Assembly: GCF_963259705.1 (NCBI RefSeq)
Contig: NC_081853.1
Span: 3,171,019 to 3,235,018, forward strand
Direction of reading: 5' to 3'
DNA: 64,000 nt
Origin: Myotis daubentonii
Taxonomy: Eukaryota > Chordata > Mammalia > Chiroptera > Vespertilionidae
Positions 11,585-24,380 of the stretch are shown one piece after another. The stretch's first letter is position 1. Every line of letters begins with the position of its first letter. The notes under the pieces were generated by a model. It made no database searches and was not told the DNA's origin. It saw only the letters and a program-made list of their open reading frames with translations. Position numbers and translations under genes: made by a program.

Positions 11585-12260
11585 CTCAACATTCATTAAT
11601 TCAAAAAATATTTACGAACAATTACTGTGCTCCTAACATTATGCTAAGCCCTCGAGATGTACTAGTAGAATATCAAGATACCATGCCTACTCTCAGGCGC
11701 CTACACTCAGGTTGATGGTGCTGTTAGGGGAAAGAGCATCAAACAATGAACATATAGGCAAATAAAAAGATAAATGCAGTGTGAGATGGACACAGTAAAA
11801 CCAAACCAAACCAGATAATTGTGGAATGGAGTATAACATGGAGGAGAGAGCTACTCCAGGTAGGAAGCTTAAGGAAGACATGATGAGAAGATCTCAGGGA
11901 GAATGGAACAGCCATAGTAGAACCTGGTGTGCTAGAGAGTTGAGGTCCTGGGATAGGCAAACCCTTGGCTTGCTGGAGGGACGAGGCGGGCGGGTGGGAA
12001 TAAAGGAAGCTGAGCATGAGGTAGAATGAGTAAGGTCAAAGCTTGGAGAAGAGCCACCTCAGTGGTGTAAGTGTAGGAATGATATCTTCTGATTTAAATG
12101 GAAAAGTACTTTGTGATTATCTGTCAGGAGTTGATTATAGAAAGTAAGAATGAGCATAATGCAGGCAAAATGATGGCAGCTTGGACCATATGGACACCAT
12201 GCAGATGGAGAGAAGAGGATGGATTTGGGGGTTATTTTGGAGTCAAAACAGACTGTAATT
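11585..12260 (-). mobile_element. LINE2 (L2) 3' region relic, antisense
   Basis: The plus strand starts ATTCATTAATTCAAAAAATA, followed by CTGTGCTCCTAACATTATGCTAAGCCC and further motifs of the reverse complement of an L2 3' end (CATGATGAGAAGATCTCAGG corresponds to the 'GAAGGCCTC' area). Diverged; right end uncertain. Confidence 0.55.
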
Positions 12261-13489
12261 CCATAGTCTTTTTATTTTTAAGGTTAAAAAAATATTTTCC
12301 TACCATGCACCTATGATTTATATGGAGATTAATGAAATGGTACCCACACAGTGCTTTAAATTCCTTGGAGGGAAGCAAAGCATTATTATTATTTTCTTTA
12401 CTCATATTATGAATTTATTAACTTTTAACTCCTATACTGAGGTAGGTATTTCACTGACAGCTGGGGTCTCATTTAGCTAACCAGGTGCTCATGTTAAACA
12501 AAGGTTATATTATTATTGAAGTTATTATTAGAAAAACATAATAGCTCATGTTGAACACCAATAACAAAACCTAATTTTATATAACTCCAGCAGGCAGCTT
12601 TAGTTATGGGGCATGGGTAGGTGTGTTCAGTGATTGTGTTTCTGATACTCAATTTCTCTTTTCTTACAAGCTTTATGGGGTTTTGGGATCTTGAGTGATT
12701 CTAGCCCAATTTATTCTGAATAATAGGTTTACACAGTGGTTAAAACCAAAATTTTCTCCACAATTATAAATCAATCTCTTGGGAAAGTAGGGGCCAGCAT
12801 GTTGACAAGGCAAATGAAAAAATCCAAATTAACTGGTCCTTAAGAAGTAATTAAACACAGGAAATTTGGTTATAGGAGGAAGGTGATTTTAGAATAGGCT
12901 TAACAAAACATAATATATGTAGTAAGAATACACATTAATGTATTTTTCATAATTTGGATGTGGACAAAATCAGAGCTAATATATTACCTGAGAGCATTCA
13001 AACCCCTGCCTCAAGGTCCTCTTCCTCCAAAATTAGATGGTACCAGGCATACATTTCATTGTGGGCACAATCACTTAGTAGTAGTAGTAGTTGTTGTTTT
13101 TAAAAATTAGAACCTGTAAACTGAATGATATGGCTTAAATGAGACAATTTTATGCATGGTTAATATTCATGATGACCAGGGTAAAATAATATCCCTTAAT
13201 ATGGACTGGGGATCTGCTGAGGATATAGTATTGCTGTTAGTGTTGGTGTGTATCACTGAAGCGAACCATAAGAACCTGAAAACTAGTGCCCTCTGAGAGT
13301 CAGGAAGATGGCCATTACCAACAGCATTAACCCAAATAATGAGTCAAATGGGCATACAAAGAGCTGTCTCCAGCTGAGTCCAACTCCAGGTCCAGGCTTT
13401 TGCTCTCATAGTCCATGCTCCCTTCTATCATAAAGGACATTAATCTTGCCTTAGATGACTACCCAAGTTTATCCTCCTTTTCTTCTTTG
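12261..13489. other. No gene recognised
   Basis: A+T-rich unassigned DNA with a short TAG run near 13,077-13,091. Confidence 0.5.
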
Positions 13490-13920
13490 TTGACAGACCC
13501 TGATTTTGTTTGGGGTAAACATGTGCCTAGAAAAAATGTCCAGCTTCCCAGATTCCCTTGCAGCTATGCTTGGCTGTGTGACACAGTTCTGGCTAATGAG
13601 ATATAAATGAAAATCTATTGGGTAGGGCTTTCGTGAAAGCTATTGTTTGCCTAAATTTAAAAGGCCAGACTCAACTGGCATGTATTTGACATTTTTTTTT
13701 TGCCAGAATCATGGAAGTGATTCTCACATCTGTAGATATGAGATGATGGAAATGGAAATATGAGACATTGGAAGAACATGAGGCATTAAGTATGAAGACA
13801 AAAACTGACTTACTAAGGGTGGTGTTGAGACTAGAAAGCCTGGGCTGCCAACGTTGAGCAGAGACAACAATCCTAAATTGCCTGCTCTCAATATTTGCTA
13901 ATACATTTCTCAGCCACAGC
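13490..13920 (+). repeat. Old mammalian interspersed repeat, family not assigned
   Basis: CAGCTTCCCAGATTCCCTTG, CTGTGTGACACAGTTCTGGC and TAATGAGATATAAATG recur in a common ancestral mammalian repeat. The copy at 61.8 kb is a distant relative. I recognise the signature but cannot name the family. Confidence 0.4.
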
Positions 13921-13939
13921 TGGCTGAGCTCTCTCTTAC

Positions 13940-14100
13940 TTATACAATATCCTGAAACATGCAGGTCTACCCCGGCTTTCCCCTCGCCTGCAGAGCAATG
14001 CTGCCCCTTTCACTGTACGTTTCCTGAGGGCAGGAACAAAGCTTTCTTCATCTAAGTGTTCTCCGTGGTGCCCAGCCAAAGCTGAAGGTCCAGGGAGCGC
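13940..14100 (+). mobile_element. Possible L2 3' end relic
   Basis: TTCCTGAGGGCAGGAACAAAG followed by a CCAGCCAAAG / GCGCTGAAATAA end resembles the terminal part of L2. Weak match. Confidence 0.35.
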
Positions 14101-16559
14101 TGAAATAATTTTAGATTGTAAAACGGATGCAAAAATCTAAGACTACTTTTACATTATTGATTCTTAACCAAGATCACACATCAGTCATTGTGTGTGTATA
14201 TATGTGTAGAAATAAACACACAAACATATATAGCATACCTACCTGGGCTCCATCTCCAGACATTCGGATTCACTCTATACGCAAGATGTAAATTCAAGAT
14301 ATAAACCATGGCTAGTTCGCCTGGAGCATTTTCAATGAGAAAGCCTCAAGGTTGTGCCTAGGCGCAAGGACTTACAGCATTACTTAAGGAATTAAAAAAT
14401 GTAAAGGTGGCTGATCGTGGTTGCCTCTGGAAGGCTCAGGGTGGGGAGCTGGGTGCATCAGGTCAGGTAGGGGCCCTCTGGGGCTTTAGAGTGGGAATGT
14501 TCCTAAAAGTGGGTGTGAGGTCCATGGTTATTTTGTCTATACACATGCCTTCTGTATGCGTTAGAGAGAAATATGCTTGTGAGTATGAAATAGTCCATTA
14601 AAATATTGAGTAATTCAGGCAAAGGATATTTTAATTTTTCTTTGATCAAAGAATATAGAAACAAACCATTTTATGCAAATTTTCCCTGACAGTGGATGAT
14701 TCTAGTTTCCAGCCTCAGCATTTTTTCTCTTACTCTACCTTGGTATACAAATTCTCCTGATTAAGGAACTCTGCTCTAATAAGATGTAAACCCTGACCAC
14801 ATTAGGGAACTCATCTGTTAAATAAGCAGTGTTTTATTTAGAGCAATAAGGATATAATAACTTTCCATTGACCCTCAGCTTAGGGAAGAGAGGCAGGTCA
14901 GTGAAGGTTGTAGATCTATCTCGTTTTATGTCAAAACAAATTCTATTTTTATTTTTCCCTCTTGGACCAGGCTTTCCAATGATATGCACTGCACGAGAGA
15001 GATGCAAAATTGTACACAGGCCCACAAAACACATGCATTCACAATGGTATCATTTCAAGGGCTGCTTCCTTCCTACTCCACCCGCCATCTGCTTCAGAGC
15101 GGCATGTCTGCATGCAGGCCTCTTCTCCCTTCCCGGGAGTGATGGAGGCTGAAGCAGGCAGTGACAGGCAGGTAGACTAAGGGGCATGCTATTCCCCCCT
15201 GGAGAGTCATGGCTGGCATTGCTAATTGTTTAACAAACTCTTTCCTATTGAACTAAACAGTGGGCTCAGCATCTACAGCACAGCGTCACATAGCCCCCGC
15301 TAATCTGCAGAGGATCAACTGCACGGGCCTGTTTGCCGGCACTGCTGATAGTTGAAGGCAATTCTCCAAGTGAGTGGGGAATCGTGAATTTCCTACCTAC
15401 ATACTCACGCTCAGACTTCATAGCCTTCCATCTGGTGGTGCCAGCCATCTGATGGGAAGGCTTTTGAGACGTCGGAGACCGAATCCACCACTGAAGGAGA
15501 TGACATCCCCCGGTTTTTTAAATCATCCAGAGCAATAGCTCTCAGGAGTGTGCAATAGAAACACTGGGTGCCGCCTGCACAGACGGAGCGCGGTCACGGT
15601 AGAGCCGCGCTGATTCTGGCACAGGTGTCCCCCCAGCCACACATGGAGAACACTGCCTCTGGGTGGCTCCAGTTCCTCTGTGGAGAGACTCGGATTTTGG
15701 GCGGCTCTGGGAACTCACGGGGTGCATAAGGTGCAGCGAACATCTCTGCCGTCCCCACTGCCCCTTCCCATTTGGTTCAGACCTGGAAGGTGACACCAGA
15801 TGGAAGACTTGTCATGATTCACTCGCCCCCAAAACAACAAATTACTGACACATGCTAGGTTCCCAAAAACATGTTGAATGGACGATGCACGAATCCAGTT
15901 TCACTTCAGGGAGGAGCGTTCGCAGAGCCTCCTGGGATGTTTCGCAGGGTCTGGTGGGGTCTTCACTTGGCTTCACCTCTGTAAGTATTTTTTGCAGGAA
16001 AGAATGAGAAGGTCTTCTCCGGAGCCCACGCCAAGGACAGTGGTGTCAGTGGACATGCGTGGAGTGACTTGATGAGGGTGCATTTCTGCTGCGGATAATT
16101 GAGAAGAGGCTTTCACTGACCCCAGGGCATGGGCATAGCCACTGCCTGACAGCCTCCTCTGTTGCACAAGCCACCAGCGGTGAACGAAAGGAGCAGATGC
16201 TTGCATGAGAGTTGTCCAGTTGAAAAAATGGCTCCAAATCAATTTAAAATAGGATTTTATAAAATAGATCACACTTGTTCAGTGAGTTATTCACCTGTCT
16301 TTGCATCACTCAAGGGCAATTTTGCCAGCTGCTTTTTAAGGGAAAGAATTGACTACTGCTTCCCATTATGTCTTTTTAAATTTTAATGCCATGTCCTCAG
16401 CAAGACCTCATCCCACATAACGGTAGGATCAGCCTGCCATACCCCAGGCTGGGAAAGGAGGCATCTACCACCACAGGCCACCTTCTCCTCCTGGGACAGA
16501 TGGCCTGTCTGCATCTACGGGGAGCACACTTTTAACAATACCAGGTTAACATCTGCCCA
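14101..16559. other. No gene recognised
   Basis: About 2.5 kb without a recognised repeat or coding domain. Short frames on both strands (14.4-16.4 kb) are unrelated to one another and lack domains. Confidence 0.45.
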
Positions 16560-16700
16560 GCTTCATCTCAGTTCCGTTCAGTTTCCCTGAGCACCTGCAG
16601 TTTGCCAGGCTTTGTGAAGGTCCTGGGCATATGTAGATGAGTCAGCCACGTGTGGTCTGGCCTCACTGAGCTTTGAATGGAGCTCAGGAGTTCTTACCTC
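16560..16700 (-). mobile_element. L2 3' end relic, antisense
   Basis: CTGAGCACCTGCAGTTTGCC, AGGCTTTGTGAAGGTCCTGG and TGGCCTCACTGAGCTTTGAA follow the reverse complement of the L2 terminus (ageing of GAGCACCTACTATGTGCC and GGAGCTTACA). Confidence 0.6.
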
Positions 16701-17269
16701 TTCTGTGCCATAGAGCCCTTTCCAGTTTGCTGAAGCCTAGGAACCACTTCTCAGGACACTATTTTTAAATACATTAAATACGCAGGGTTGTAAAGAAACC
16801 AATGATAATTAAATTACCTAAACAATTTTTAAAAATTGAAATAATAATATATGTTTCTTTATTAATGTATGAAATAACTTATTGCAGCACATCTAACTAC
16901 CACAGAGTGATGAGCACAAATATTTCCAGAGATCAATCATAAATGTAATGTATTATGAAATAACTGTGCTCTATTGTTGACAAGTTATAGCTATTGCTAA
17001 TACTACTGTGTTATGTTGCCTCCATTGGAAGGAAATGATGAATTTCAGTTTGAGGTTAATGAGAAAAAAAATAGTTTTCCCCCCACTTAAGTCTATGAAT
17101 TTTGTCCCCAAGCCCCCAAATTTCTATCTATGGATCACTGGGGGGTTTATCAAGTCAGGTTAAGAATTCCTGGTAGTGGAATAGACTATGAATTTGGTAG
17201 TTCTACTACATCATATCTATACCTATATATCCATCTAGAAATAAAAATAATGTGTGGCAGGTGTTGTGA
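16701..17269. other. No gene recognised
   Basis: A+T-rich unassigned DNA. Confidence 0.5.
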
Positions 17270-17720
17270 TGAGAACACAGGGACCTTGTATATGCCATTG
17301 TAAGACCTGATCTAGTCACGGGTGCAGGAAGGCTGAGATATCTGGGAGAAGTAACAGGTAGATTGGGACATAAATGATAAGTAAAATTAAGTCAACAGAA
17401 GGGGTATAAGGAGGGGGAAGCACTATGTTTCAGACAAAAGAAACCATAATGCATTGTGCCAACTCCATAAAGAAAAATAGAGCCTTGGTGGGAGGGTTGG
17501 GAGAACCTTCCAGGGCTGGTGGGGAGGGTTAAGAGCTAAGGCTGGAGTGAAGATAGCAGATCACTGGGGTAGGACATCCATGCTAAGGAGTTTCACCTTT
17601 ATCCTAAGACCAGTAAGAAGCCTCTGCTGATTGTCAGGAAGTGTGCTGATCTAGAAGATCACACTGACTGCGGTGTGGATGGGAGACCAGGGGGTAAAGG
17701 CACATGACAGAGACGTGGGA
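17270..17720 (-). mobile_element. L2 relic, antisense
   Basis: AGAACCTTCCAGGGCTGG, CATGCTAAGGAGTTTCACCT, TTATCCTAAGACCAGTAAGA and GATCACACTGACTGCGGTGT resemble the upstream part of the antisense L2-type repeat. Heavily diverged. Confidence 0.45.
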
Positions 17721-17765
17721 AGGCTGCTTGGCCACTGATTTGATGTGGGAGCAGCAGGCTCTGAA

Positions 17766-17860
17766 GGCCGGGGGTGGGGGCGGGCTGGAGGGGATCAATA
17801 GGGGAAAAAAAGGGGACATATGTAACACTTTCAACAATAAAGATTTAAACATTAAAAAAA
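17766..17860 (+). mobile_element. Orphan HAL1/L1 3' end
   Basis: GGATCAATAGGGGAAAAAAA, GGGGACATATGTAACACTTT and CAACAATAAAGATTTAAA reproduce the 3' terminus of the HAL1 at 43.5 kb (GGGGGGAAAAGGGAGACATC, AATACTCTCAGTAATAAAG). About 95 bp, a severely 5'-truncated insertion. Confidence 0.75.
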
Positions 17861-17907
17861 AGATTCAACCATTAAAAATAAAACAAAAAACCCTACCATT
17901 TAATGTT

Positions 17908-18118
17908 ATGTATCATATAAATAATAATAATATATAAGTAATATGTTCTAATTTTATATAATACATGTATTCATATTATTATATAAATAATGTATTTATA
18001 ATTTATATGCTATAATGTATTTATATTACTATGTATAATAATATGGTTATATAATGTAGATAGTACACTATCATATGAATAATAATTATATATCATTATG
18101 CATAAATAAGATATAATT
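17908..18118. repeat. AT-rich low-complexity tract
   Basis: Nearly all A and T, dominated by TATAATAAT-type words with many short self-complementary stretches. Lies just after the orphan LINE tail, where such tracts often grow. Confidence 0.85.
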
Positions 18119-19228
18119 TATCTGTGTTTTCTCAGTCTTTGAAAAACTGCATGATCTAGATATGTTTTTGTTAACTCCGCAGACAGGAAAGTCAACATAA
18201 GAGAGGGTGTAAGTAGTGGTTTGGTCTTACAGTGAGCAAGAGACAGACCAGACTCTAAAGCAGGTCTTCCGACGCACACCCATGCTCCTGAGCACGGTGC
18301 TCCAGAGCCCTCTTAGCTCCTTGCTCTCCATGAGGGAGGGCATCACATTCTACTCACGGGAAAGGCAAAAGAAATGTCAGACTTTCTCTTTTTCTCCTGA
18401 AAAAGTCAGCCAATTTCTACACAATTTCCTGCACATTTTTGTTTGAGGGCATGGATTATACCTAATAAAATATTTTTTATCCATTTTATTGGTTGTGTCA
18501 TAAGTACTCAGCACATATTTAGTAAATGAATGAAAATACAAGCTTCACCTGAATTAGATTCATTAAGGAAGAAGAGTATGCATGGAAGTGTTATGAATTA
18601 GGTAGAATTATATTAGTTCCAAGAGACATAAACCTGATTCAAATAGAATTTAAGGGGAAAGGATTCTTTCCTGAATAATAAAGAATTCTTCTCTTCAGGA
18701 GGCAGGGTTTGGCATTACTCAAATGGTGTCACTAGATGCATGTCTGGCTCCCTCCCTGTCGGGCTGGTCTCGGGCTGAGCCAGGAGCTCCAGGCTGACCT
18801 CTTGGGGTCAGTGCACGAAAAAGAGCTTCCTGGTTCCAGTCCCACCTGAGTTTTTGAGTTGCATCGCCTTGGTCTGGCTGGGATCACACGCCTCGTTTGA
18901 GCTCATCTCTGTGGCCCAGAGGAAAGCCTCTGATGTCTGGCTGGGTCTGAGTCACGGGCCGCCCCTTCAAGTGGGAGGGTGAGGGTCCTCCCTGAACCAC
19001 AAGCACCAAGGGGATGGGGAGGGTGGGGCCTCCCGGAAATGCAGCCTCTGCTAATATACAGGAAGGAATATGTGCTAGGCAGGCAGAAACAGCACATGTC
19101 CGTTACATTTGGTCACAGCAAAACAAGATTCTGGTTCGCCATAAAGAATGCAGTTTTCATATAAACATCTTTGTGTCTAGAGATAAGAATATTTTGTCAG
19201 TAATAAGTTCCATAGTTAATTATTCAAT
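18119..19228. other. No gene recognised
   Basis: Unassigned DNA. AAGTACTCAGCACATATTTAG at about 18,500 may be the end of a small L2 or MIR relic. Confidence 0.45.
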
Positions 19229-19246
19229 CACCAGGTGTTATCTTAT

Positions 19247-19459
19247 TTATTCTGTTAAATATATTTGTATTGATTTCAGAGAGGAAGGGAGAGGAAGGGA
19301 GAGATAGAAACATCAATGTTGAGAGAGGCTCATTGATCGGCTGCCTCCTGTACACCCCCTACTGGGGATCAAGCCCACAACCCAGGCATGTGCCCTGATC
19401 AGGAATCGAACCCTCTGGTTTATAGGTTGACGCTCAACCACTGAGCCACACTGGCTGGG
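19247..19459 (-). mobile_element. VES SINE, antisense
   Basis: The plus strand runs from TATTTGTATTGATTTCAGAG through CATTGATCGGCTGCCTCCTG and CTACTGGGGATCAAGCCCAC to CAACCACTGAGCCACACTGG. Flanking CACCAGGTGT at 19,229-19,238 and 19,460-19,469 is a 10-bp target duplication. Confidence 0.92.
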
Positions 19460-19469
19460 CACCAGGTGT

Positions 19470-20467
19470 CATTTTAGAAGCGGTGTTTTGTGATTTAAAC
19501 TGAAATTGAAGAACATAATGAAGACATAAAATTTTAAGAGCACCTAACTGTAAAAAATAAAAACAACCATAAACAAAGTCAGGTGGCCAACTGTCAGGAA
19601 TTTCTAAAGCTATATATTCTGTGATTTAAAGAAAAAACCCATCCCTGGCACCAGTATAACTTCTGCCCAAAGAATAAGTGACTAATTGTAGAGCAGGATG
19701 AGAAAATTGTCCATCATTTTCGAAGATCTGTCTGGTTCCTGAGTTTGAATAGTGTGAGCTGTCACTCGTTGGGGCACCTGTAGGCTAATAATTCTCTATA
19801 CGTAGGATAACTTTCCCTTTGGGTTGTATCCTCATAAACATCATTGACATACATAATTATGTAAATGTAACATTTAACAAAATAAGAACAAAATTCCATC
19901 CGTTAAAGATGAACTATAACGCTCTCAGATGTGTGACAGTGTTAGTTTTGTCTGGAAGTGAAGTAAAAGCGTAAGAAAGAATAGCTCCCTAGTCCCACTC
20001 TTAGGCAAATATGTTGTCATCGTTGGCGCTGTATCTCTGTGGTGCCAGTATTAGGGTGCCCCAGGGTGACAGATGCCTAGACATTTGTTAAAGAATAGGT
20101 TAACCTCGCAGCAAAAGAGAGCAAAATTAGATTGAAACTTTTATTCAGTTTCTCTTTTCTCCCCCTGCCCCCTGGTTTGTATTTGGCACCTAGAGAAAAA
20201 TAATTAAGGAAGAAATCATAGGAAATGGTTTTAGGAAACTGATCAACATAAACATTTCAAGGTCAAGAGATGGAAATATAGAGGATGCAACTAATCCTCA
20301 TTGAATACCTACTATGTGCATGGAATTTTGTGATTAGGAAAATAACTTTTTTTTTTTTTTAGGAAAATAACTTTTTATTTTGAGATAATTTTAGACTTAT
20401 ACGAATTTGGGGGAAAAAAGGTAGAGAGAATTCCTGTTTGTTCTTTTTTCTTGGTTGTTGTTTTGTT
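19470..20467. other. No gene recognised
   Basis: Unassigned DNA. ATTGAATACCTACTATGTGC at about 20,301 is probably a fragment of an antisense L2 or MIR end. A T-run at 20,347-20,360 sits between two copies of AGGAAAATAACTTTTT. Confidence 0.5.
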
Positions 20468-20690
20468 AGTCCTCACCTGAGAATATTTTTTCCATGGCTT
20501 TTCTAGAGAGTAAGGGAGGGAGGCAGGGGGAGAAGGGGGGGTGCGGGGAGAAAGAGGAACAGCCATGTGACAGAGACATTGGGGCAGGGATCAGACCTGC
20601 AACCCAGGTACTTGCCTTTGAGGGGGAAGCAAACCTGTGAGCCTTGGTTGTGAGGGCCAACACTCTCACCACGGGGCCCGCTCTGAGGCT
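20468..20690 (-). mobile_element. VES-type SINE, older subtype, antisense
   Basis: GTCCTCACCTGAGAATATTT marks the tail segment shared with the SINE at 4.9 kb in reverse. It continues through GACAGAGACATTGGGGCAGG and CAACCCAGGTACTTGCC to a decayed tRNA-derived head. Strongly diverged. Confidence 0.75.
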
Positions 20691-20994
20691 GCTGCTCCTG
20701 GTCTCTACCGAATACTTTGCTCATGGTGGCTGCTGTCTTCCTCTGGACCATTAGCAAATCCAGACAGTGTTTCTTCTTAAAAAACGTTTATTTTTTCCAT
20801 CGCCATTTGTCCGCTCTAGGCCCTCTTCCACCTGCCCCCCCACCCCCCATCACCACACTGCTGTTGGTGTCCTTGATTCTCTCTTTTGTGCTCGATCCCT
20901 CCACCCACCCTTCTCCCCTCCCCCTCCCCCGTTCCCCAGGGCTGTCTGCTGGCTCTGTATCTATGAGTCTATCCCTGTTTGCTTGTTAGTTCAG

Positions 20995-23255
20995 TTTGTT
21001 CATTAAAATCCACGAGTGAAATCATATGCTACTTGTCTTGTTGTGACTGTCTAACTCACTTAGCATAATGTTCGCCAGATCCCTGCATGCTGTCACAAAG
21101 GGTAACATTTTCTTCCTTTTTTATAGCTGAGTAGTATTCCATTGTGTAAATGTTCCACAGCTGTTTTTATCCCCTCATCTACTGATGGGCACTTGGGCTG
21201 CTTCCAAATCTTGGTTGGCTATTGTGAATAATGCCGCCACTCACATAGGGGTGCATATATTCTTTCAAGTTATTGTTTTGGGATTCTTTAGATAAACTCC
21301 CAGAAGTGGAATTGCTGGGTCATAAGACAGCTCCATTTTTTAATTTTTGAGGAAACTCCATACAGTCGCTGCACCAATTGGTATTCCCACTTTGCAGAGA
21401 GTTTTTCTCTTAAGTGGGTGCTGGGTTTTATCAAACGCGTTTTGTGTACCTATTGATATGATCATGTGGTTCTTATCTTTCAGTTTGTTTTTGTGGTGTA
21501 TCACATTTAGTGTATTGTGGATATTGTGCCAACCTTGCATCTCTGGAATAAATCCTACTCAATTATGGTGTATGATCTTTTTCATGTATTGGTGGATTTG
21601 GTTTGCTAATATTTTGCTAAGGATTTCAGCATCCATGTTCATCAGGGATATTGTCCTATAATTTTCTTTTTTTGTCGTGTCTTTATCTAGTTTTGGAATT
21701 AGGATATTGCTGGCCTCATAAAATTAGCTTAAAAGTATTCCTTTCTCTTGATTTTTTTTTTGAATAGTTTGAGAAGGATGAGTGTTAGCTCTTCTTTGAA
21801 TGTTTAGTACAATTCACCTGTAAAGCCATCTAGTCCAGTGCTTTTGTTTGTTGAGATTTTAAAAAATTATTTCTTCAATTTAACTAGTCGTAATCTGTCT
21901 GTTCAGATTCTCTGATTTTTCCTGATGCAGTTTTATAAGATTATATATTTCTAGGAATTTAGCCATTTCTTTCAGATTGTCCAATTTGTTGGTATATAGT
22001 TTTTTTATAATATTTTCTTACAAACTTTTGTATTTCTTTTGAGCCATTTGTTACTTCTCTTTCATTTCTGCTTTTATTGATTTGGGTCCTCTCGTTTTTC
22101 CCTTGATGAGGCTGGTTAAAGGTTTGGCAATCTTGTTTATCTTTTCAAAGAAACAGCTCTTGGTTCCATTGTTCTTTTGTTGTTGTTTTTTTTTAGACTC
22201 TCTTTCATTTGTTTCTACCCTGATCTTTACTATTTCCTTCCTTCTACTCATTCTGGGCTTGGTTTGTTGTTCTTTTTCAAGTTTCTTTAAGTGTAAAGTT
22301 AAAGGAATTAACACCATTAATTTAAGATTGTTTATTTGGGCTTCTTCTAGGTTCTTGAGACAGGCCAGCAATGCTATGAATTTCCCTCTTAGGGCTGCTT
22401 TCCCTGTCTCCCACAAATTTTGGGGTTGTTGTGTTCTAATTTTCATTTGTTTCAAAGTATCTTCTGATTTCTTCCTTGATCTATTTTTAACCCATTCATT
22501 GTTTTGTGACATGTTATTTAGCCTCCATGTCTTCGTGGGCTTTTCAGTTTCTTCTTATTCAAGTTCCATAGCAGAGAAGATGCTGGAAGTGAGTTCAATC
22601 TTCTTAGATTTATTGCAACTTGTTTTGTGTCCTAACATGTGGTTTAACCTATAAAATGTTTCGTGTGCACTTGAAAGAATGTATATTCTGCTGCTTTGGG
22701 GTGGAATGCTCTGAAGATATCAATTAAATCCATTTCATCTAATATGTCATTAAAGGACACCATTTCCATGTTGATTTTCTGTTTGGAAAATCTATCCATT
22801 GATGTCAATGTGGTATTAAAATACTGTAACTGTGTTATTGTCAACCTCTTCCTTTATGTCCATCAAGATTTGCTTTACATATTTGCTCCTATGTTCAGTG
22901 CATAAATGTTTACACAATAAGTGTTATATCCTCTTATTTTGTTGGTCTCTATATCACTATGTAGTGTCCTTCTTTGTCTGATATTATAGCCTTTGTTTTA
23001 CTGTCTATTTTGTCAGACATAAGTATTGCTACCCCAGCTTTTGTTCCCTTTCCCTCTGAATGAAATATCTTTCTCATTCCTTTACTTTTAGTCTGTGTGT
23101 ATGTTTCATTCTGAGGGAGATCTCTTGAAGACAGGAGATATGTGGGTCTTGTTTTCTTATCTATTCAGCTACCTTATGCCTTTTAATTGGAGCATTTAAG
23201 CCATTTGCATTTAAAGTGTTTATTGATAGGTATGTATTTATTGCCATTTTATTTA
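20995..23255 (-). pseudogene. L1 ORF2 remnant (endonuclease and linker; RT core missing)
   Basis: L1 ORF2 encodes an APE-type endonuclease and a reverse transcriptase that together carry out target-primed reverse transcription. The endonuclease N-terminus is readable near 23.2 kb (NGLNAPIKRHKVAE) and its middle near 23.0 kb (KAGVAIL followed by DKEGHYI). The post-endonuclease linker (RGKFIAL, FEKINKI) lies in the 154-codon frame at 22,051-22,512. The reverse-transcriptase active-site region is absent because of the internal deletion. Multiple in-frame stops occur, for example in the N-terminal region. Confidence 0.85.
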
Positions 23256-23269
23256 TTTTTTAACTATGT

Positions 23270-24380
23270 TCCTTTTTTTTTTCTTTTGTCCCCTGCTTCT
23301 CAAAGCAAGCCCTTTAGCATTTCTTATAATGCTGGTTTGGTGGTAACAAATTCCTCTAGCTATTTCTTGTCTGGAAAACTTTATTTTTCCTTCAATTTTA
23401 AATGCTAGCTTTGCTGGGTAAAGAAGGTTTTGCTGTGGATCCTTGATTTTCATCACTTTGAATATTTCTTGCTAATCCCTTCTGACCTGAAATGTTTCTG
23501 TTGAGAAATCAGCTGACCATCTTATGGAAGCTCCATTGTAGGTAACTGACTGCCTTTCTCTTGCAGCTTTTAAAATTCTCTCCTTTTGGCATTTTAATTA
23601 TAATGTGTCTTGGTGTGGGCCTCTTTGGGTCTATGTTGTTTTGGACTCTCTGCACTTCCTGGACTTTTATGTATTTTTCCTTCACCAAGGGAAGTTTTCA
23701 GACATTATTTCTTCAAATAGGTTCTTGATCCCTTCCTCTGCCTATTCATTCTGGTACCCCTAAGACGCTGATGTTGTTACACTTCATGTTGTCCCAAAGG
23801 TCCCTAATATTTTTAAAGATATATTTTTTATTGATTTCAGAGAGGAGGGGAGAGGGAGAAAGAGAAACCTCAACAATGAGAGACAATCATTGTTGGACTG
23901 CCTCTTGCGTGATTGGGGATTGAGCCCACAACCTGGGCATATGTCCTGACTGGGAATCAAATTGTGACATCCTGGTTCATAGATCAATGCTCAACCACTA
24001 AACCACTGCAGCTGGGCCCAAAGGTTCATAATTTTTTAAAGTATTTTTTCTTGTTGAGGTTCTGTTTGGGGTTTTTTTCTACTTGACTTCCAAGTCACTG
24101 ATTCTATCCTCTGCTTCATCAAGTCTGCTGCTTATTCCTTCCAGTATATTCTTTATTTCAGATATGGCACTCTTCATTTCTGACTAGCTCTTTTTTATGG
24201 TTTCTATATCTTTTCTCATGTTGTAGAGCATCCTTATAATTATTACTCTTAATTCGATATCTGATAAATTGCTTACCTCCATTTCATTTAGCTGTTTTTC
24301 TGGAGAATTCTGTAGTTCCTTTATTTGGAGCCTGTTTCTTTGTCTTCCATTTTGACTGCCTATTTTCATTTGTTTCTATG
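23270..24380 (-). pseudogene. L1 ORF1 remnant, split by a SINE
   Basis: ORF1 encodes the trimeric RNA-binding chaperone of the L1 ribonucleoprotein. The 61-codon frame at 24,184-24,369 (LNEMEVSNLSDIELR, then IRMLYNMRKDIETIK) is the N-terminal/coiled-coil part. The C-terminal domain is readable near 23.3-23.5 kb (YPAKLAFKIEGKIKFS). A VES SINE and several stops break it. Confidence 0.8.
23819..24016 (-). mobile_element. VES SINE, antisense, inside L1 ORF1
   Basis: The plus strand runs from TTTTTATTGATTTCAGAGAG through GGATTGAGCCCACAACCTGG to CAACCACTAAACCACTGCAG. CCCAAAGGT...AATATTTTTAAAG upstream (from 23,793) and CCCAAAGGT...AATTTTTTAAAG downstream (from 24,017) are diverged copies of the target site. 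Younger than the L1. Confidence 0.85.

Noticed and set aside
20343..20376. Short tandem AGGAAAATAACTTTTT copies as a target duplication
   Set aside because: Only a T-run lies between the copies, so there is no insertion to explain; simple slippage or a tiny duplication is enough.
22082..22654. 190-codon plus-strand hydrophobic frame
   Set aside because: It is the antisense shadow of the L1 ORF2 linker; T-rich antisense DNA encodes Phe/Leu/Ser by chance.
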